This document shows, in pieces, positions 7,869-17,574 of a stretch of DNA of 64,000 bases. Position numbers and translations under genes: made by a program. The DNA is from CAZGXI01 sp964529715 (GTDB taxonomy: Bacteria; Chloroflexota; Anaerolineae; Aggregatilineales; Ch27): positions 62,001-126,000 of the forward strand of contig CAZGXI010000005.1 of the NCBI GenBank assembly GCA_964529715.1, given 5' to 3'. The stretch's first letter is position 1, and each line of letters opens with the position of its first letter. The notes under the pieces were generated by a model. The model had not been told where the DNA came from and did not search any database. It saw only the letters and a program-made list of their open reading frames with translations.

Positions 7869-9008
7869 ATGCACATTCTGTTGCTGGAGCCTTACGATAC
7901 CGGCTCGCATCGCGCCTGGATGCAGGGCTATCAGCAGCACACGAGACATCAAGTCGCTATCTTGAGTCTGCCCGGCCAGTATTGGATGTGGCGGATGCAA
8001 GGCGGGGCTGTATCATTGGCCCGCCTGTTTTGGGATTCTGGCTTGCAGCCTGATCTGATCGTTGCCAGCGATATGCTGGACCTGACAACATTTCTGGCGT
8101 TGACCCGCGAACGGACCGCGCACACGCCAGTTGCACTCTACTTTCACGAAAACCAGCTTGTCTATCCTCCCGGTCCCCGTCAAAAGAAGGACCTGCATTA
8201 TAGTTTCATCAATTATGTCAGTGCCCTGGCCGCGCACGCGGTTTTCTTCAACAGCCGTTTTCACTTGGAGTCTTTTTTCGACGAGCTACCACGCCTGCTC
8301 AAGCACTTTCCCGATTATAATGAATTGCCCACCATCGATGCCCTACATTCTCGCGCGTCGGTGCTGCCATTGGGACTGAGTTTGCGCCGCCTGGACGATT
8401 ACCGCCCGGCTGTACCTCGGCTCGGCCCGCCCTTGATTTTGTGGAATCATCGCTGGGAACACGACAAGAATCCGCAGCCGTGTTTGAACGCCCTAATCCG
8501 TCTGGCGGAGGAAGGGTATGCTTTTGAGGTGGCATTGACGGGTGAGAATTTCCGCCAAACGCCAGAAGAATTTGAGCAGGCGCGGGCGCGGCTGGGTGTG
8601 CGCGTGGTCCAGTATGGCTATGTGGAGGACTTCGCCGCCTACGCCCGGCTGCTTTGGGATGCTGATGTGCAGGTGAGCACGGCCTGGCAGGATTTTTTCG
8701 GCGTGAGTACGTGTGAGGCGATCTACTGCGGATGTACGCCGCTGCTCCCCCAGCGCCTCAACTACCCCGATCTCATCCCGGCAATTTACCATCGGGATTA
8801 TCTCTATCCAGAAGGGGAAATCTACCGACGGTTGCGCGCATATCTGGACCATCCCACGCCGCCGCCTGCTGCACTGCGGGAGCATGTAGCGCAGTTCGAC
8901 TGGACGACACAGGCCCCCCGTTACGACGCGACCTTTGCCGCTCTGGTGGAGCAGGTGAGGGCAGGGCAGTCCACAACTACGCGCCTTTCTTGGCGCGCGG
9001 TTTTTTAG
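7869..9008 (+). CDS. tRNA-queuosine alpha-mannosyltransferase-like glycosyltransferase (DUF3524/GTDC1 type)
   Basis: A 379-residue GT-B-fold glycosyltransferase. The N-terminal domain begins MHILLLEPYDTGSH and includes the family block FHENQLVYPP, followed by FFNSRFHLESFF. The C-terminal donor domain contains LILWNHRWEHDKNPQ, LTGENFRQTPEEF and the acidic VSTAWQDFFGVSTCEAIYCG. These are hallmarks of the DUF3524 family, whose human member GTDC1 (QTMAN) mannosylates queuosine at the tRNA-Asp wobble position. Substrate in this bacterium is inferred from the family. ATG 7869 gives the canonical family N-terminus; a GTG at 7845 in the same frame is possible but adds eight unconserved residues. The 3' end overlaps the convergent gyrA by 32 bases. 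Confidence 0.85.
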   Translation: MHILLLEPYDTGSHRAWMQGYQQHTRHQVAILSLPGQYWMWRMQGGAVSLARLFWDSGLQPDLIVASDMLDLTTFLALTRERTAHTPVALYFHENQLVYPPGPRQKKDLHYSFINYVSALAAHAVFFNSRFHLESFFDELPRLLKHFPDYNELPTIDALHSRASVLPLGLSLRRLDDYRPAVPRLGPPLILWNHRWEHDKNPQPCLNALIRLAEEGYAFEVALTGENFRQTPEEFEQARARLGVRVVQYGYVEDFAAYARLLWDADVQVSTAWQDFFGVSTCEAIYCGCTPLLPQRLNYPDLIPAIYHRDYLYPEGEIYRRLRAYLDHPTPPPAALREHVAQFDWTTQAPRYDATFAALVEQVRAGQSTTTRLSWRAVF

Positions 9009-11511
9009 CCGTTTCTGGCTCTGCCGGTGGCTGTTCTGACGGTTTTCCTGGCCGGGTCTGGTACGCTACCACGCCGCTGACTGACTCGCCGCTGCGCAGA
9101 GAAATCACATAGTCGCCTTTGGTGCTGCGTCCGGCCTTTGGCGCCAGGCTGATCCGCATGTACTTGGATTTGCCTTTGGTGGTTACGACGACGATGTTAT
9201 CGTCTGCTCTGCCGATCAATGCCGCTGCCAGGCCGACGGCGTCTTCTGGCAATTTCATCGTAACCACACCGCCACCTGCTCGCCCCTGCGTAGGATACTC
9301 GCTGACCGACGACGATTTGGCAACGCCCGTGTTGGTGATGACCCAAACCAGCTGTTTTTCGGCAGCCACGCCTGCACCGACGACCCGGTCGCGCTGGCCC
9401 ATCAGCTTGACGCCGCGCATCCCGCCGGCGGGCAGGCCGGTCGGGCGGACATCGCTTGCTTTAAAGCGGATCGCCTGCGCCTGGGCCGTGACGAGGATGA
9501 TCTCGTCGGTGTCGGTCGTGTAAAAGACCCATCCCAGGCGGGCGTCCTCGTTGAACTGCATCACCCGGAAGGGTTTGGCCGTCATGCCGGGCAGGTCTTC
9601 CATACGGATGCGCTTGACATCCCCGTCGGTGGCTGCGAGGAACAATAGTCCTTCTTCCAGCCCTGGTCCCGATGGCAGGCTGAGCGCCGCGACGATTTCC
9701 GCGTTTTTATCCAGGGCGCACAGGTCTGTGAAGGGCGTGCCTTCGCCCAGTTCACGAGCTTGAGGAAGCTGGTGTACGGGGATGGTGGCGGCCTCGCCCC
9801 GCGCCGTAAACAGATACAGGATGTCTGCCGTATTGCTTGCCAGCAGCGCGCGCGGCGGCGTTTTGACGTCGGCGGTAATGCGGGGCGGCTCATTTTCGTA
9901 GGTGCGGTAGAGCTGTCCGTTGGCCAATAGGACCACCCATGTGTTCTCGTTGGGCAGCAGCAGATCGCCTGCTTTCACGTCTGCCGCTGCGCTGCCGACG
10001 ATGACCGTCCGGCGCGGGTCGGCGTAGCGCGTCTTGATTTCGGTCAGTTCGCCTGCGAGCACTTCCCGCATCAGCTTGGGATTTTTGAGCAGTTTCTCCA
10101 GGTAGCTGATCGTTTGCCGCAGTTCCTTGTATTCGTCCTGAATCTTCTTGCGTTCCAGGGCGGCCAGGCGGCGCAGCGGCATGTCGAGGATCGCCTGTGC
10201 CTGGATTTCACTGAGTTTGTACTCTTTTTGCAGGCTGGCCCGCGCCGTCTCGACCGTCCGCGAGCGGCGGATAAGCGCGATTACCGCATCCAGGTTGTCT
10301 AGCGCCGTGAGCAGCCCTTCCAGGATATGGGCGCGCTCTTTGGCCCGCGCCAGGTCATACTCGCTACGCCGTCGGATGACTTCCAGGCGGTGATCCAGGT
10401 AGACTTTAAGGGCCTGCTTGAGGCTTAGCAGGCGCGGCTCGCCGTCTACCAGTGCCAGCATGATCAGGCTGAATGTAATTTGCAGCGGTGTCTGGCGGAA
10501 CAGTTCGGCCAACACCTCGGTCGGTTCGGCGGTGCGGCTCAACTCAATGACGATCCGCAAACCCTGCCGGTCGGATTCGTCACGCAGATCGCTCAGGCCC
10601 TCGATGTGGCCGTCGCGCGCCAGATCGGCGATACGCTCGATCAGGCTGGTTTTGTTAACCTGGTAAGGCAACTCGCTGACGATGATGCGACTGCGCCCAC
10701 GTTCCAGTTCTTCGAGGTGGACTTTGGCGCGTACCGTAACCTTGCCGCGCCCGACGGCGTAGGCAGAAAGCAGCGAATCTTCCGCATCTTCACCGTTTGT
10801 GTCGCCGTTGCTGCCGTTTCCGGCGTTGTGGTAGACGATACCGCCGGTAGGAAAATCGGGGCCTTTGACAAATTGCATCAGGTCTGGGATGCCGATCTCG
10901 TCCAGTTTGGACCAGTTTTGCAGCATGAAGATCAGGGCGTCGCAGACCTCCCCCAAGTTGTGCGGCGGGATGCTGGTGGACATGCCGACTGCGATCCCCG
11001 ACGATCCGTTGACCAGCAGGTTCGGCAGGCTGCACGGTAATACACTGGGTTCTTGCAGGCTGCCGTCGAAGTTGTCGATAAAGTCAACGGTATTCTTGTT
11101 GATGTCGGCCAACAGGTCCATGCCCAGGGCCGACATACGCGCCTCGGTGTAACGCATAGCGGCGGCGCTGTCACCGTCGATGCTGCCGAAGTTGCCCTGC
11201 CCGTCGATAAGGACATAGCGCATGGAGAAGTCCTGCGCCATGCGCACCATCGACTCATAGACGGCGGCGTCGCCGTGTGGGTGATATTTGCCCAGCACCT
11301 CGCCGACGATACGGGCGCTTTTGCGGTGGGGTTTGTCCGGTGAGAGACCCATATCGTACATTGCATACAGGATGCGCCGGTGCACCGGCTTGAGGCCATC
11401 GCGCGCGTCTGGCAGTGCGCGCGCCACGATCACGCTCATGGCGTAGTCTAGGTAGGCCGCGCGCATTTCCTGATCAATATTGATTTGCTTCACCACGCCA
11501 ATTTCGACCAT
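8977..11511 (-). CDS. gyrA: DNA gyrase subunit A
   Basis: About 844 residues. The breakage-reunion domain has the catalytic Tyr121 (AAAMRYTEARM), the KPVHRRILYAM helix and HPHGDAAVYESM quinolone region. In that region the residue matching E. coli Ser83 is Ala82, and Asp87 is Glu86. The C-terminal half contains six-bladed pinwheel repeats and a degenerate GyrA box (YPTQGRAGGG), favouring gyrase over topoisomerase IV. The protein ends in a basic tail (KKPRAKKGA). With GyrB (not in this window) it would introduce negative supercoils. Start ATG 11511 is preferred because GGAAGGAA precedes it at suitable spacing; an upstream extension to 11589 is less likely. A consensus-like promoter lies 100 bases upstream, so it is transcribed separately from rpoC. 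Confidence 0.95.
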   Translation of the reverse strand: MVEIGVVKQINIDQEMRAAYLDYAMSVIVARALPDARDGLKPVHRRILYAMYDMGLSPDKPHRKSARIVGEVLGKYHPHGDAAVYESMVRMAQDFSMRYVLIDGQGNFGSIDGDSAAAMRYTEARMSALGMDLLADINKNTVDFIDNFDGSLQEPSVLPCSLPNLLVNGSSGIAVGMSTSIPPHNLGEVCDALIFMLQNWSKLDEIGIPDLMQFVKGPDFPTGGIVYHNAGNGSNGDTNGEDAEDSLLSAYAVGRGKVTVRAKVHLEELERGRSRIIVSELPYQVNKTSLIERIADLARDGHIEGLSDLRDESDRQGLRIVIELSRTAEPTEVLAELFRQTPLQITFSLIMLALVDGEPRLLSLKQALKVYLDHRLEVIRRRSEYDLARAKERAHILEGLLTALDNLDAVIALIRRSRTVETARASLQKEYKLSEIQAQAILDMPLRRLAALERKKIQDEYKELRQTISYLEKLLKNPKLMREVLAGELTEIKTRYADPRRTVIVGSAAADVKAGDLLLPNENTWVVLLANGQLYRTYENEPPRITADVKTPPRALLASNTADILYLFTARGEAATIPVHQLPQARELGEGTPFTDLCALDKNAEIVAALSLPSGPGLEEGLLFLAATDGDVKRIRMEDLPGMTAKPFRVMQFNEDARLGWVFYTTDTDEIILVTAQAQAIRFKASDVRPTGLPAGGMRGVKLMGQRDRVVGAGVAAEKQLVWVITNTGVAKSSSVSEYPTQGRAGGGVVTMKLPEDAVGLAAALIGRADDNIVVVTTKGKSKYMRISLAPKAGRSTKGDYVISLRSGESVSGVVAYQTRPGKPSEQPPAEPETAKKPRAKKGA

Positions 11512-11609
11512 CAGCCGGTTCCTTCCCAGGGAACGTTGGAGTCTAACGATATTGAAAAGCGCGCCCTTGAGGTCGGATGTGCTTTCCAATAAGGATACCC
11601 GTTTGTTCT

Positions 11610-11638
11610 ATGATAGAAAGCCGGGCGGCTGCTGTCAA
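11610..11638 (-). promoter_or_regulatory. Promoter of gyrA
   Basis: On the minus strand: TTGACA (complement of 11633-11638), 17-base spacer, TATCAT (complement of 11610-11615). This is one of the best sigma70-type matches in the window and leaves a leader of about 90 bases. Confidence 0.75.
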
Positions 11639-11673
11639 ATAAGAAAAACAAACGTTCTGTCCGATAGCGATAA

Positions 11674-11704
11674 AGAACGCGGGGAATTGCACGCCCCGCG
11701 TTCT
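11674..11704 (-). terminator. Terminator after rpoC
   Basis: Perfect 11-bp stem AGAACGCGGGG (11674-11684) / CCCCGCGTTCT (11694-11704), 15 bases beyond the rpoC stop. On the minus strand it is followed by TTATC rather than a long T-run. Its position between rpoC and the gyrA promoter supports a terminator role. Confidence 0.7.
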
Positions 11705-11718
11705 GAGTAGCGGAGAGA

Positions 11719-14700
11719 TTATGCGCCGGTGTCGTCGCCGTAGTCGGGCATCTCCTGCGCTTCGACCGGCTCAATGGCTTCGTCTGCGTCGCCGAGCGCG
11801 CCCTGCGATTCGAGCGTGGCCTTCGGCGCGGTCAGTTCGCGGTCCTGGTAAGTGTGGAAGCCTGTACCCGCCGGAATCAGCTTGCCGATGATCACATTCT
11901 CTTTGAGGCCATAGAGGCGGTCTTCCTTGCCCTCGATGGCTGCACCGGCCAGCACTTTGATCGTGTGCTGGAAACTGGAGGCGCTCAGGAAACTTTCTGT
12001 GCTCAGGGCAGCTTTCGTCACTCCCAGCAAGACCGGGATGGCCGCTGCCGGCTCACCGCCCTGGGCCAGTATCTTTTCGTTGATGTTCAACAGTTCCAGG
12101 CGGTCCACCAGTTCGCCCGGCAGCAGTTCGGTGCTGCCGCTACGGGTGATCTGGACCTTCGAGAGCATCTTGCGGATCATGATCTCGAAGTGTTTGTCCG
12201 AGATATTGACGCCCTGGCTGCGGTACACCTTCTGAACCTCGCTCAGCAGATAAAGCTGGCAGGCTTCTGCTCCCAGGATGCGCAGGATGCGGTGCGGGTT
12301 CTTGGCCCCTTCGGTCAACTGCTGTCCGGCGTGGACCCGTGCGCCGTCGTAGACCTCTGGCATCAAGCGCGCACTGGAGGGGATTTCGTATTCGCGCTCA
12401 TCACGCCGCTCGTAGCGGATGTAGAGCGTATTGCCTTCGATATAGACCTCGCCGCCCATCCGGGCAACCAGCACGTTTTCGCCGCTGGCATCCCTGGCAA
12501 GCTCCTGGCCTTCCTTGATTGTCTGGTTATCTTCCACCAGCAGTTCCCAGCCGGCAGGAATTTCGTGCTGTTCGTTGAACACTTCACTATCGATCACAGT
12601 GGCGATGCGCACGCCTTCGGGCGTCTTGGAGAGGCGCACGATGCCGTCGATGTCTGTCATCACGGCCTCGCCTTTCGGCTTCTTGCGCGCCTCGAACAAT
12701 TCTTCTACGCGCGGCAGACCGCTGGTGATGTCGCCCGACGCCTGGGCCGTGCCGCCGGTGTGGAACGTGCGCAGGGTCAACTGCGTGCCCGGCTCGCCGA
12801 TAGACTGTGCAGCGACGATACCCACTGCCGAGCCGATTTCCACCATTTTGCCGCGCCCCAGATCGCGCCCATAGCACAGTGCACAGATACCATGAATGAG
12901 GGCACAGGTCATCGGGCTGCGGACGTACACCTGTCTGATGCCCGCATCCACGATGGCGTCGGCAATGTCCTCGTCGATTTCCTGGTCGCGCCTGACAAGG
13001 ATTTCCCCGGTCTGAGGATGTGTCACTGGGGCGGCGGCGCAGCGGCCTACAAGGCGTTCCTGCATTGTCTGTCCAGCCACATCGTCGTCGGCGTTGATCC
13101 AGATGCCCGCGTCGGTGCCGCAGTCGTGGCGGTTCACGATCACGTCCTGGGCCACATCCACCAAGCGGCGGGTCAGGTAGCCGGCGTCGGCGGTACGCAG
13201 GGCCGTGTCGGCCAGGCCCTTACGCGCGCCGTGCGAGGAGATAAAGTATTCCAGTGCCGAGAGGCCCATGCGGAAGTGGCTGCGGATCGGGTGCTCGATG
13301 ATGCGGCCCGACGGGTCGGCCATCAGGCCGCGCATCCCGGCGAGCTGCGTGATCGGGCCGAAGCCGCCTTTGGTCGAGCCGGACAGCGCCATGATGGCGA
13401 TCGGCCCAAAGGGGTCCAGGCGCTTCTTGATCACTTCGCCGAGGTCGCTCTTGGCCTTCGTCCAGCTATCGATGGTGATCTGGTAGCGTTCCTCTTCCGT
13501 CAACAGACCACGCCGGAAGCTGCGCTCGGCTTCGTCCACGACGGCGCTGGTCTTCGCCAGGATGTCTTCGCGTTCTTCGGGTACGGTCAGGTCCGAGACG
13601 GCAATCGTCGTACCGGAGACGGTGGCATAGTGGAAGCCGAGGTTCTTGATGGCGTCCACCACGTCGGTCGTCTTTTCTGCGCCAATGCGCTGGTAGCAGC
13701 GGGCGACCAGCTTTTGCAGGTTCTTCTTGTCCATCGTTTCCTGCACGAAGCGCATTTCATCTGGCAGGATGCGATTGAAGATCGCCTGACCAACGGTGGT
13801 GATGACTGGCCTGGGCTGCGGCGGACGCTGGTCATAGATGTTGCCCAGCAGAATCGGCGTGTGCAGGTTAACCACGCCCATGCCATAGAGGTATTCAACC
13901 TCGTCCATGTCCACGATCAGCCGCCGCTCATGGAGGTTGGCGACGACCAGTGGCAGGTCTTTGCGCTTCTGGAGCAGGCGTTCGAAGTCGTAAGCGTTGA
14001 ACAACATGCAGTCCACGTCGCTGTTGAGTGTGGCTGCAATCACCTGATCAACGCCCGTCTGCCCTTTGATCGCCTTGCCTTCGTCATCAACCCTGTCCTC
14101 AAAGACGACGACTTCGTTAGTCAGCATCAGGTTACGCTGTTCGGCCACACGCTGCCCGGTCGTATCCGCAGCCACGCCGATCCGCTTGCCTTCCAGCGTA
14201 CTCCAGGAGCGGAACTCCCCGGCGCGCTCGACGCGCGCAACGATGTCAGCGTTCGGGTCCATCGTCAGGTAGTAGTTACCCAGCACCATGTCCTTCGACG
14301 GGCCGACAATCGGCGCGCCGTCGGCGGGCTTGAGCAGATTTTTGGTGCTCAGCATCAGGTCGCGCGCTTCCTGAACGGCCTTGTCGCTTAGAGGGACGTG
14401 CACGGCCATCTGGTCGCCGTCGAAGTCAGCGTTGAAGGCGGCGCAAACCAGCGGGTGAATCTGGATGGCCTTGCCTTCGACCAACAGTGGCTCGAATGCC
14501 TGAATGCCCAACCGGTGCAGGGTCGGGGCGCGGTTGAGCAGAACCGGACGTTCCTTGATGACCTCTTCCAGCACTTCCCAGACTTCGGGACGCTCAGATT
14601 CGATGATGCGTTTAGCACTCTTGACGTTGCTGGCGTAGTTGTATTGGACCAGTTTGCTGATAACGAAGGGGCGGAACAGTTCCAGCGCCATCGCTTTGGG

Positions 14701-16305
14701 CAGGCCGCACTGGTGCAGCTTGAGCTTGGGACCGATAACGATCACCGAACGACCGGAGTAGTCCACACGCTTGCCGAGCAGGTTGCGACGGAAACGCCCC
14801 TTTTTGCCCTTGAGCATGTCGCTCAGGCTCTTCAGTTCGCGGCGACCCCGGCGGCTGAGCGCCTTGCCGCGTTGGCTATTGTCAATCAGGCTATCTACTG
14901 CTTCCTGCAACATGCGCTTCTCGTTGCGCACAATCACGTCCGGCGCGCCCAGTTCCAGCAGCCGCTTGAGACGGTTATTGCGGTTGATGACGCGGCGATA
15001 CAGGTCGTTCAGATCGCTTGTGGCGAAGCGCCCGCCGTCCAACTGCACCATCGGGCGCAGGTCCGGCGGGATGACCGGCAGCACGCTTAGGATCATCCAC
15101 TCCGGACGGTTATTGCTCTTGCGCAGGCTTTCGACCACGCGCAGGCGTTTGGTGGCTTTTTTCTTGCGCTGCTTGGAGCGTGTCGTGCGAACCTCGTGCC
15201 ACAGTTCGGCAGAAAGTTTGTCCAGGTCCATCGACTTGAGAATTTCGTAGAACGCCTCGGCGCCCATATCGGCGCGGAAGACCTGGCCGTAGTGACTCTT
15301 GAGTTCGCGGTATTTCGGCTCACCCAGGAATTGCAACTGCTGAAGCGACTGGAGTTCGCTGCGCGCCTCCTGCGCGGCTGCACGGGCACGGCTGAGGCGG
15401 GCATTTTTCTCTTCCTGAAGCGTCTCTATCTCGCGGGCAGCCACGTCGCTGCGCTCGTCAATGGCCGCTTCCAACTGGGCGATTTGCTGCTGCCGTCGTT
15501 CCTCGACTTCGGCCTGGAGTTCGTTTAGTCGGGTGTTAACGGCGTGGTGAACGTGCGCCAAGTGTTCGTTGGTGATGATCTCGCCATCCTCGGCGATGAT
15601 CACATCTGCCGACTCGAAGCGAATCGCCCCCGACGCCGGCTGGCCGATCCTGCTTTCAATGCGATTTTGCAGGTTTTGAGCTTCTCGCATCAACTGATCG
15701 GACCGCTGCGCGAATTCCTCGTTGAAGCGGGCATTGGTCTCGTCGATCTGGGCCTGAAGGGCCTCCAGGTCCTGGTCACGGCTCAGACGCAGGTGCTCGA
15801 TCTGTTCGTTAATATCACTGCCCAGCGTGGCTTCTTGCCGGGCGAGGTCTTCTTCAATGCGTTTAAGCGCCTTTTGGCGGGCGTCTTCGTCCACGTAAGT
15901 GATCACATACTGGGCGAAGTAGAGTACGCGGTCCAGATTGCGGCGGCTGATGTCTAACAACAGACCCAGGTAGCTGGGCACACGCCGCGTATACCACACA
16001 TGCGCCACTGGTGCGGCCAGGTTAATATGGCCCATGCGCTCGCGCCGCACCGAGGAACGCGTGACTTCGACGCCGCACTTATCACACACGATGCCTTTGT
16101 AGCGGATGTTCTTATACTTCCCGCAGTAGCATTGCCAGTCTCTGGTTGGCCCGAAGATTGCTTCACAGAACAGACCGTCTTTTTCCGGGCGCAGACGACG
16201 ATAGTTGATGGTCTCTGGTTTGGTGACTTCGCCGTAGGACCACGACCTGATTTGCTCTGGTGAGGCCAAACTAACGCGCAGTGCGCTAAAATCTTTCGCC
16301 TCCAA
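11719..16305 (-). CDS. rpoC: RNA polymerase beta' subunit
   Basis: A 1528-residue beta' subunit. The N-terminal zinc ribbon is visible (CYCGKYKNIRYKG then CDKCG), the catalytic Mg-binding loop is NADFDGDQMAVHVPLS, and the second zinc site is at the CALIHGICALCYGRDL segment. Between the zinc ribbon and the clamp, residues ~145-325 carry a coiled-coil-like insertion rich in Glu, Gln, Arg and Ala. Start is TTG at 16303-16305: the TTG begins MEAKDFSALRVSLASPEQI, the expected N-terminus, and has a strong GAGGAGG six to seven bases upstream; no closer ATG fits. rpoB, usually immediately upstream, is absent: the next gene on that side encodes a HEAT-repeat protein. It has its own promoter and terminator. 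Confidence 0.98.
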   Translation of the reverse strand: MEAKDFSALRVSLASPEQIRSWSYGEVTKPETINYRRLRPEKDGLFCEAIFGPTRDWQCYCGKYKNIRYKGIVCDKCGVEVTRSSVRRERMGHINLAAPVAHVWYTRRVPSYLGLLLDISRRNLDRVLYFAQYVITYVDEDARQKALKRIEEDLARQEATLGSDINEQIEHLRLSRDQDLEALQAQIDETNARFNEEFAQRSDQLMREAQNLQNRIESRIGQPASGAIRFESADVIIAEDGEIITNEHLAHVHHAVNTRLNELQAEVEERRQQQIAQLEAAIDERSDVAAREIETLQEEKNARLSRARAAAQEARSELQSLQQLQFLGEPKYRELKSHYGQVFRADMGAEAFYEILKSMDLDKLSAELWHEVRTTRSKQRKKKATKRLRVVESLRKSNNRPEWMILSVLPVIPPDLRPMVQLDGGRFATSDLNDLYRRVINRNNRLKRLLELGAPDVIVRNEKRMLQEAVDSLIDNSQRGKALSRRGRRELKSLSDMLKGKKGRFRRNLLGKRVDYSGRSVIVIGPKLKLHQCGLPKAMALELFRPFVISKLVQYNYASNVKSAKRIIESERPEVWEVLEEVIKERPVLLNRAPTLHRLGIQAFEPLLVEGKAIQIHPLVCAAFNADFDGDQMAVHVPLSDKAVQEARDLMLSTKNLLKPADGAPIVGPSKDMVLGNYYLTMDPNADIVARVERAGEFRSWSTLEGKRIGVAADTTGQRVAEQRNLMLTNEVVVFEDRVDDEGKAIKGQTGVDQVIAATLNSDVDCMLFNAYDFERLLQKRKDLPLVVANLHERRLIVDMDEVEYLYGMGVVNLHTPILLGNIYDQRPPQPRPVITTVGQAIFNRILPDEMRFVQETMDKKNLQKLVARCYQRIGAEKTTDVVDAIKNLGFHYATVSGTTIAVSDLTVPEEREDILAKTSAVVDEAERSFRRGLLTEEERYQITIDSWTKAKSDLGEVIKKRLDPFGPIAIMALSGSTKGGFGPITQLAGMRGLMADPSGRIIEHPIRSHFRMGLSALEYFISSHGARKGLADTALRTADAGYLTRRLVDVAQDVIVNRHDCGTDAGIWINADDDVAGQTMQERLVGRCAAAPVTHPQTGEILVRRDQEIDEDIADAIVDAGIRQVYVRSPMTCALIHGICALCYGRDLGRGKMVEIGSAVGIVAAQSIGEPGTQLTLRTFHTGGTAQASGDITSGLPRVEELFEARKKPKGEAVMTDIDGIVRLSKTPEGVRIATVIDSEVFNEQHEIPAGWELLVEDNQTIKEGQELARDASGENVLVARMGGEVYIEGNTLYIRYERRDEREYEIPSSARLMPEVYDGARVHAGQQLTEGAKNPHRILRILGAEACQLYLLSEVQKVYRSQGVNISDKHFEIMIRKMLSKVQITRSGSTELLPGELVDRLELLNINEKILAQGGEPAAAIPVLLGVTKAALSTESFLSASSFQHTIKVLAGAAIEGKEDRLYGLKENVIIGKLIPAGTGFHTYQDRELTAPKATLESQGALGDADEAIEPVEAQEMPDYGDDTGA

Positions 16306-16488
16306 GGCGTTCCTCCTCTGCGCTCAAACTCGGCAGATGTGTACAGTACAACACTGCTAAATCCAGGTACGGCAAGCGGTGAGCGATGGGCCAGGGTAAA
16401 GCGGTGTCAAGCTAAAATAGCGCTAGAACATTGTTCCAGCGCCAGAATACCGGTTGCCAAAGCCCCTTATCTTCCACATGTTTGGTAG

Positions 16489-16517
16489 ATTATAGGATGA
16501 CGACAGCTAAAAATCAA
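16489..16517 (-). promoter_or_regulatory. Promoter of rpoC
   Basis: On the minus strand: TTGATT (complement of 16512-16517), 17-base spacer, perfect TATAAT (complement of 16489-16494). It leaves a ~175-base untranslated leader before the TTG start and lies in the 265-base gap between rpoC and the HEAT-repeat gene. It explains expression of rpoC without rpoB upstream. Confidence 0.7.
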
Positions 16518-16570
16518 GATCGTGTTTGGTTTTCGGCAGGTAACGGCAGCGTAAGCATCCTGCTACCTCG

Positions 16571-17527
16571 TTACGGCTCAAAGTCGAACAGCAGGAATTC
16601 GCCGGCCATGTTCGCGGCATCCAGCGCGTCCCGTGCAGCGGCACTGATTTCTTCATCGCCCTGCTGCTCGGCGCGGGCAGCGACCTGAGTCAGGATGCGC
16701 CGCGCCTGGTCGCCGCCGATCTCACCCAGTGCCCAGATAGCGACCTCCAGGATTTCCGGGTCATCGCTTTCCGCGATCAGGCGCTTGAGATGTGGCACAG
16801 CCTCTTGCAGTTCCATTTGCCCGGCAGCGCGCGCCGCTTCATAACGCAGCTCTGGCTCGCTGCTGGACAGCTCATGGAGAATTTCCGCTGCCCACATATC
16901 ATCACAGGTGCGGCCCATCGCAAAAAGTGCGCTCGCCCGCGTCTTTACCTCTTGGGAAGCGTACATCTCGCGGATCATCCCCGGCACGCTATCCAGGCAG
17001 CTATTGGCAATGGCTTCTAAGGCGCGACGACGCAGGTCGCTATTGGTTTCGGTGCGGAACACATGAAGAACGGTATCTTGCGCCAGACGGGCGTCAGCGG
17101 CGCTAATCTTCTCGTATTCACCCAGCAGAATGAAGCGACCAAGTTCGGCGATAGCTGCGGCGCGCACCTGCGGATCGGCGTCTTGCTGTACGATGTGCAC
17201 CAGTTTGTGCATCAGGGAGAGCGATTCGTCTTCCCACAGGCCCTCGACGGCCAGGCGGCGTACCGCGCCGTCCAGGTCGGTTAGCGCCAGATGGTTGATT
17301 GCCCGGAAGTCCATATCGAAGTTCGCTTCGCTGACTTCGTTCAGGTGTTCAACCAGCGCCCGTCGCCGTTCTACCGGATAGCCGGGCCACGCACGCTCCA
17401 ACTGGGCGATTTGCTCTCGATCCAGATCGGAGAGGCCATAGATAACAGCAGCAGTCAACGGGTGATCGGGTTCGGCCAGCGCGCTCAGCACTTCGGAGAA
17501 GGGCTTCTTTTTCTTCAGGGTGCTCAT
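16571..17527 (-). CDS. HEAT-repeat protein
   Basis: 318 residues, almost entirely helical, with at least six HEAT/PBS-lyase-like repeats recognisable from ~residue 80 onward (AVRRLAVEGLW, QVRAAAIAELGRF, DLRRRALEAIANS, KTRASALFAMGR, ELRYEAARAAGQM, EILEVAIWALGEIGG). No catalytic motif, signal peptide or membrane helix. Such proteins act as scaffolds or bind partner proteins; the partner is unknown. It sits between rpoC and rseP on the same strand, 47 bases after rseP is excluded by its own stop. Start ATG 17527 follows AAGGAG. Confidence 0.82.
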   Translation of the reverse strand: MSTLKKKKPFSEVLSALAEPDHPLTAAVIYGLSDLDREQIAQLERAWPGYPVERRRALVEHLNEVSEANFDMDFRAINHLALTDLDGAVRRLAVEGLWEDESLSLMHKLVHIVQQDADPQVRAAAIAELGRFILLGEYEKISAADARLAQDTVLHVFRTETNSDLRRRALEAIANSCLDSVPGMIREMYASQEVKTRASALFAMGRTCDDMWAAEILHELSSSEPELRYEAARAAGQMELQEAVPHLKRLIAESDDPEILEVAIWALGEIGGDQARRILTQVAARAEQQGDEEISAAARDALDAANMAGEFLLFDFEP

Positions 17528-17574
17528 CCTGAAACGTCTCCTTCAAGGACCTCTTCGGCCAGGCTAGGCTATTC

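Noticed and set aside
11854..14391. An 845-residue open frame on the plus strand opposite rpoC
   Set aside because: It is the antisense of the conserved rpoC reading frame; long antisense frames arise from GC-rich codon use. It has no recognisable domain and no ribosome binding site.
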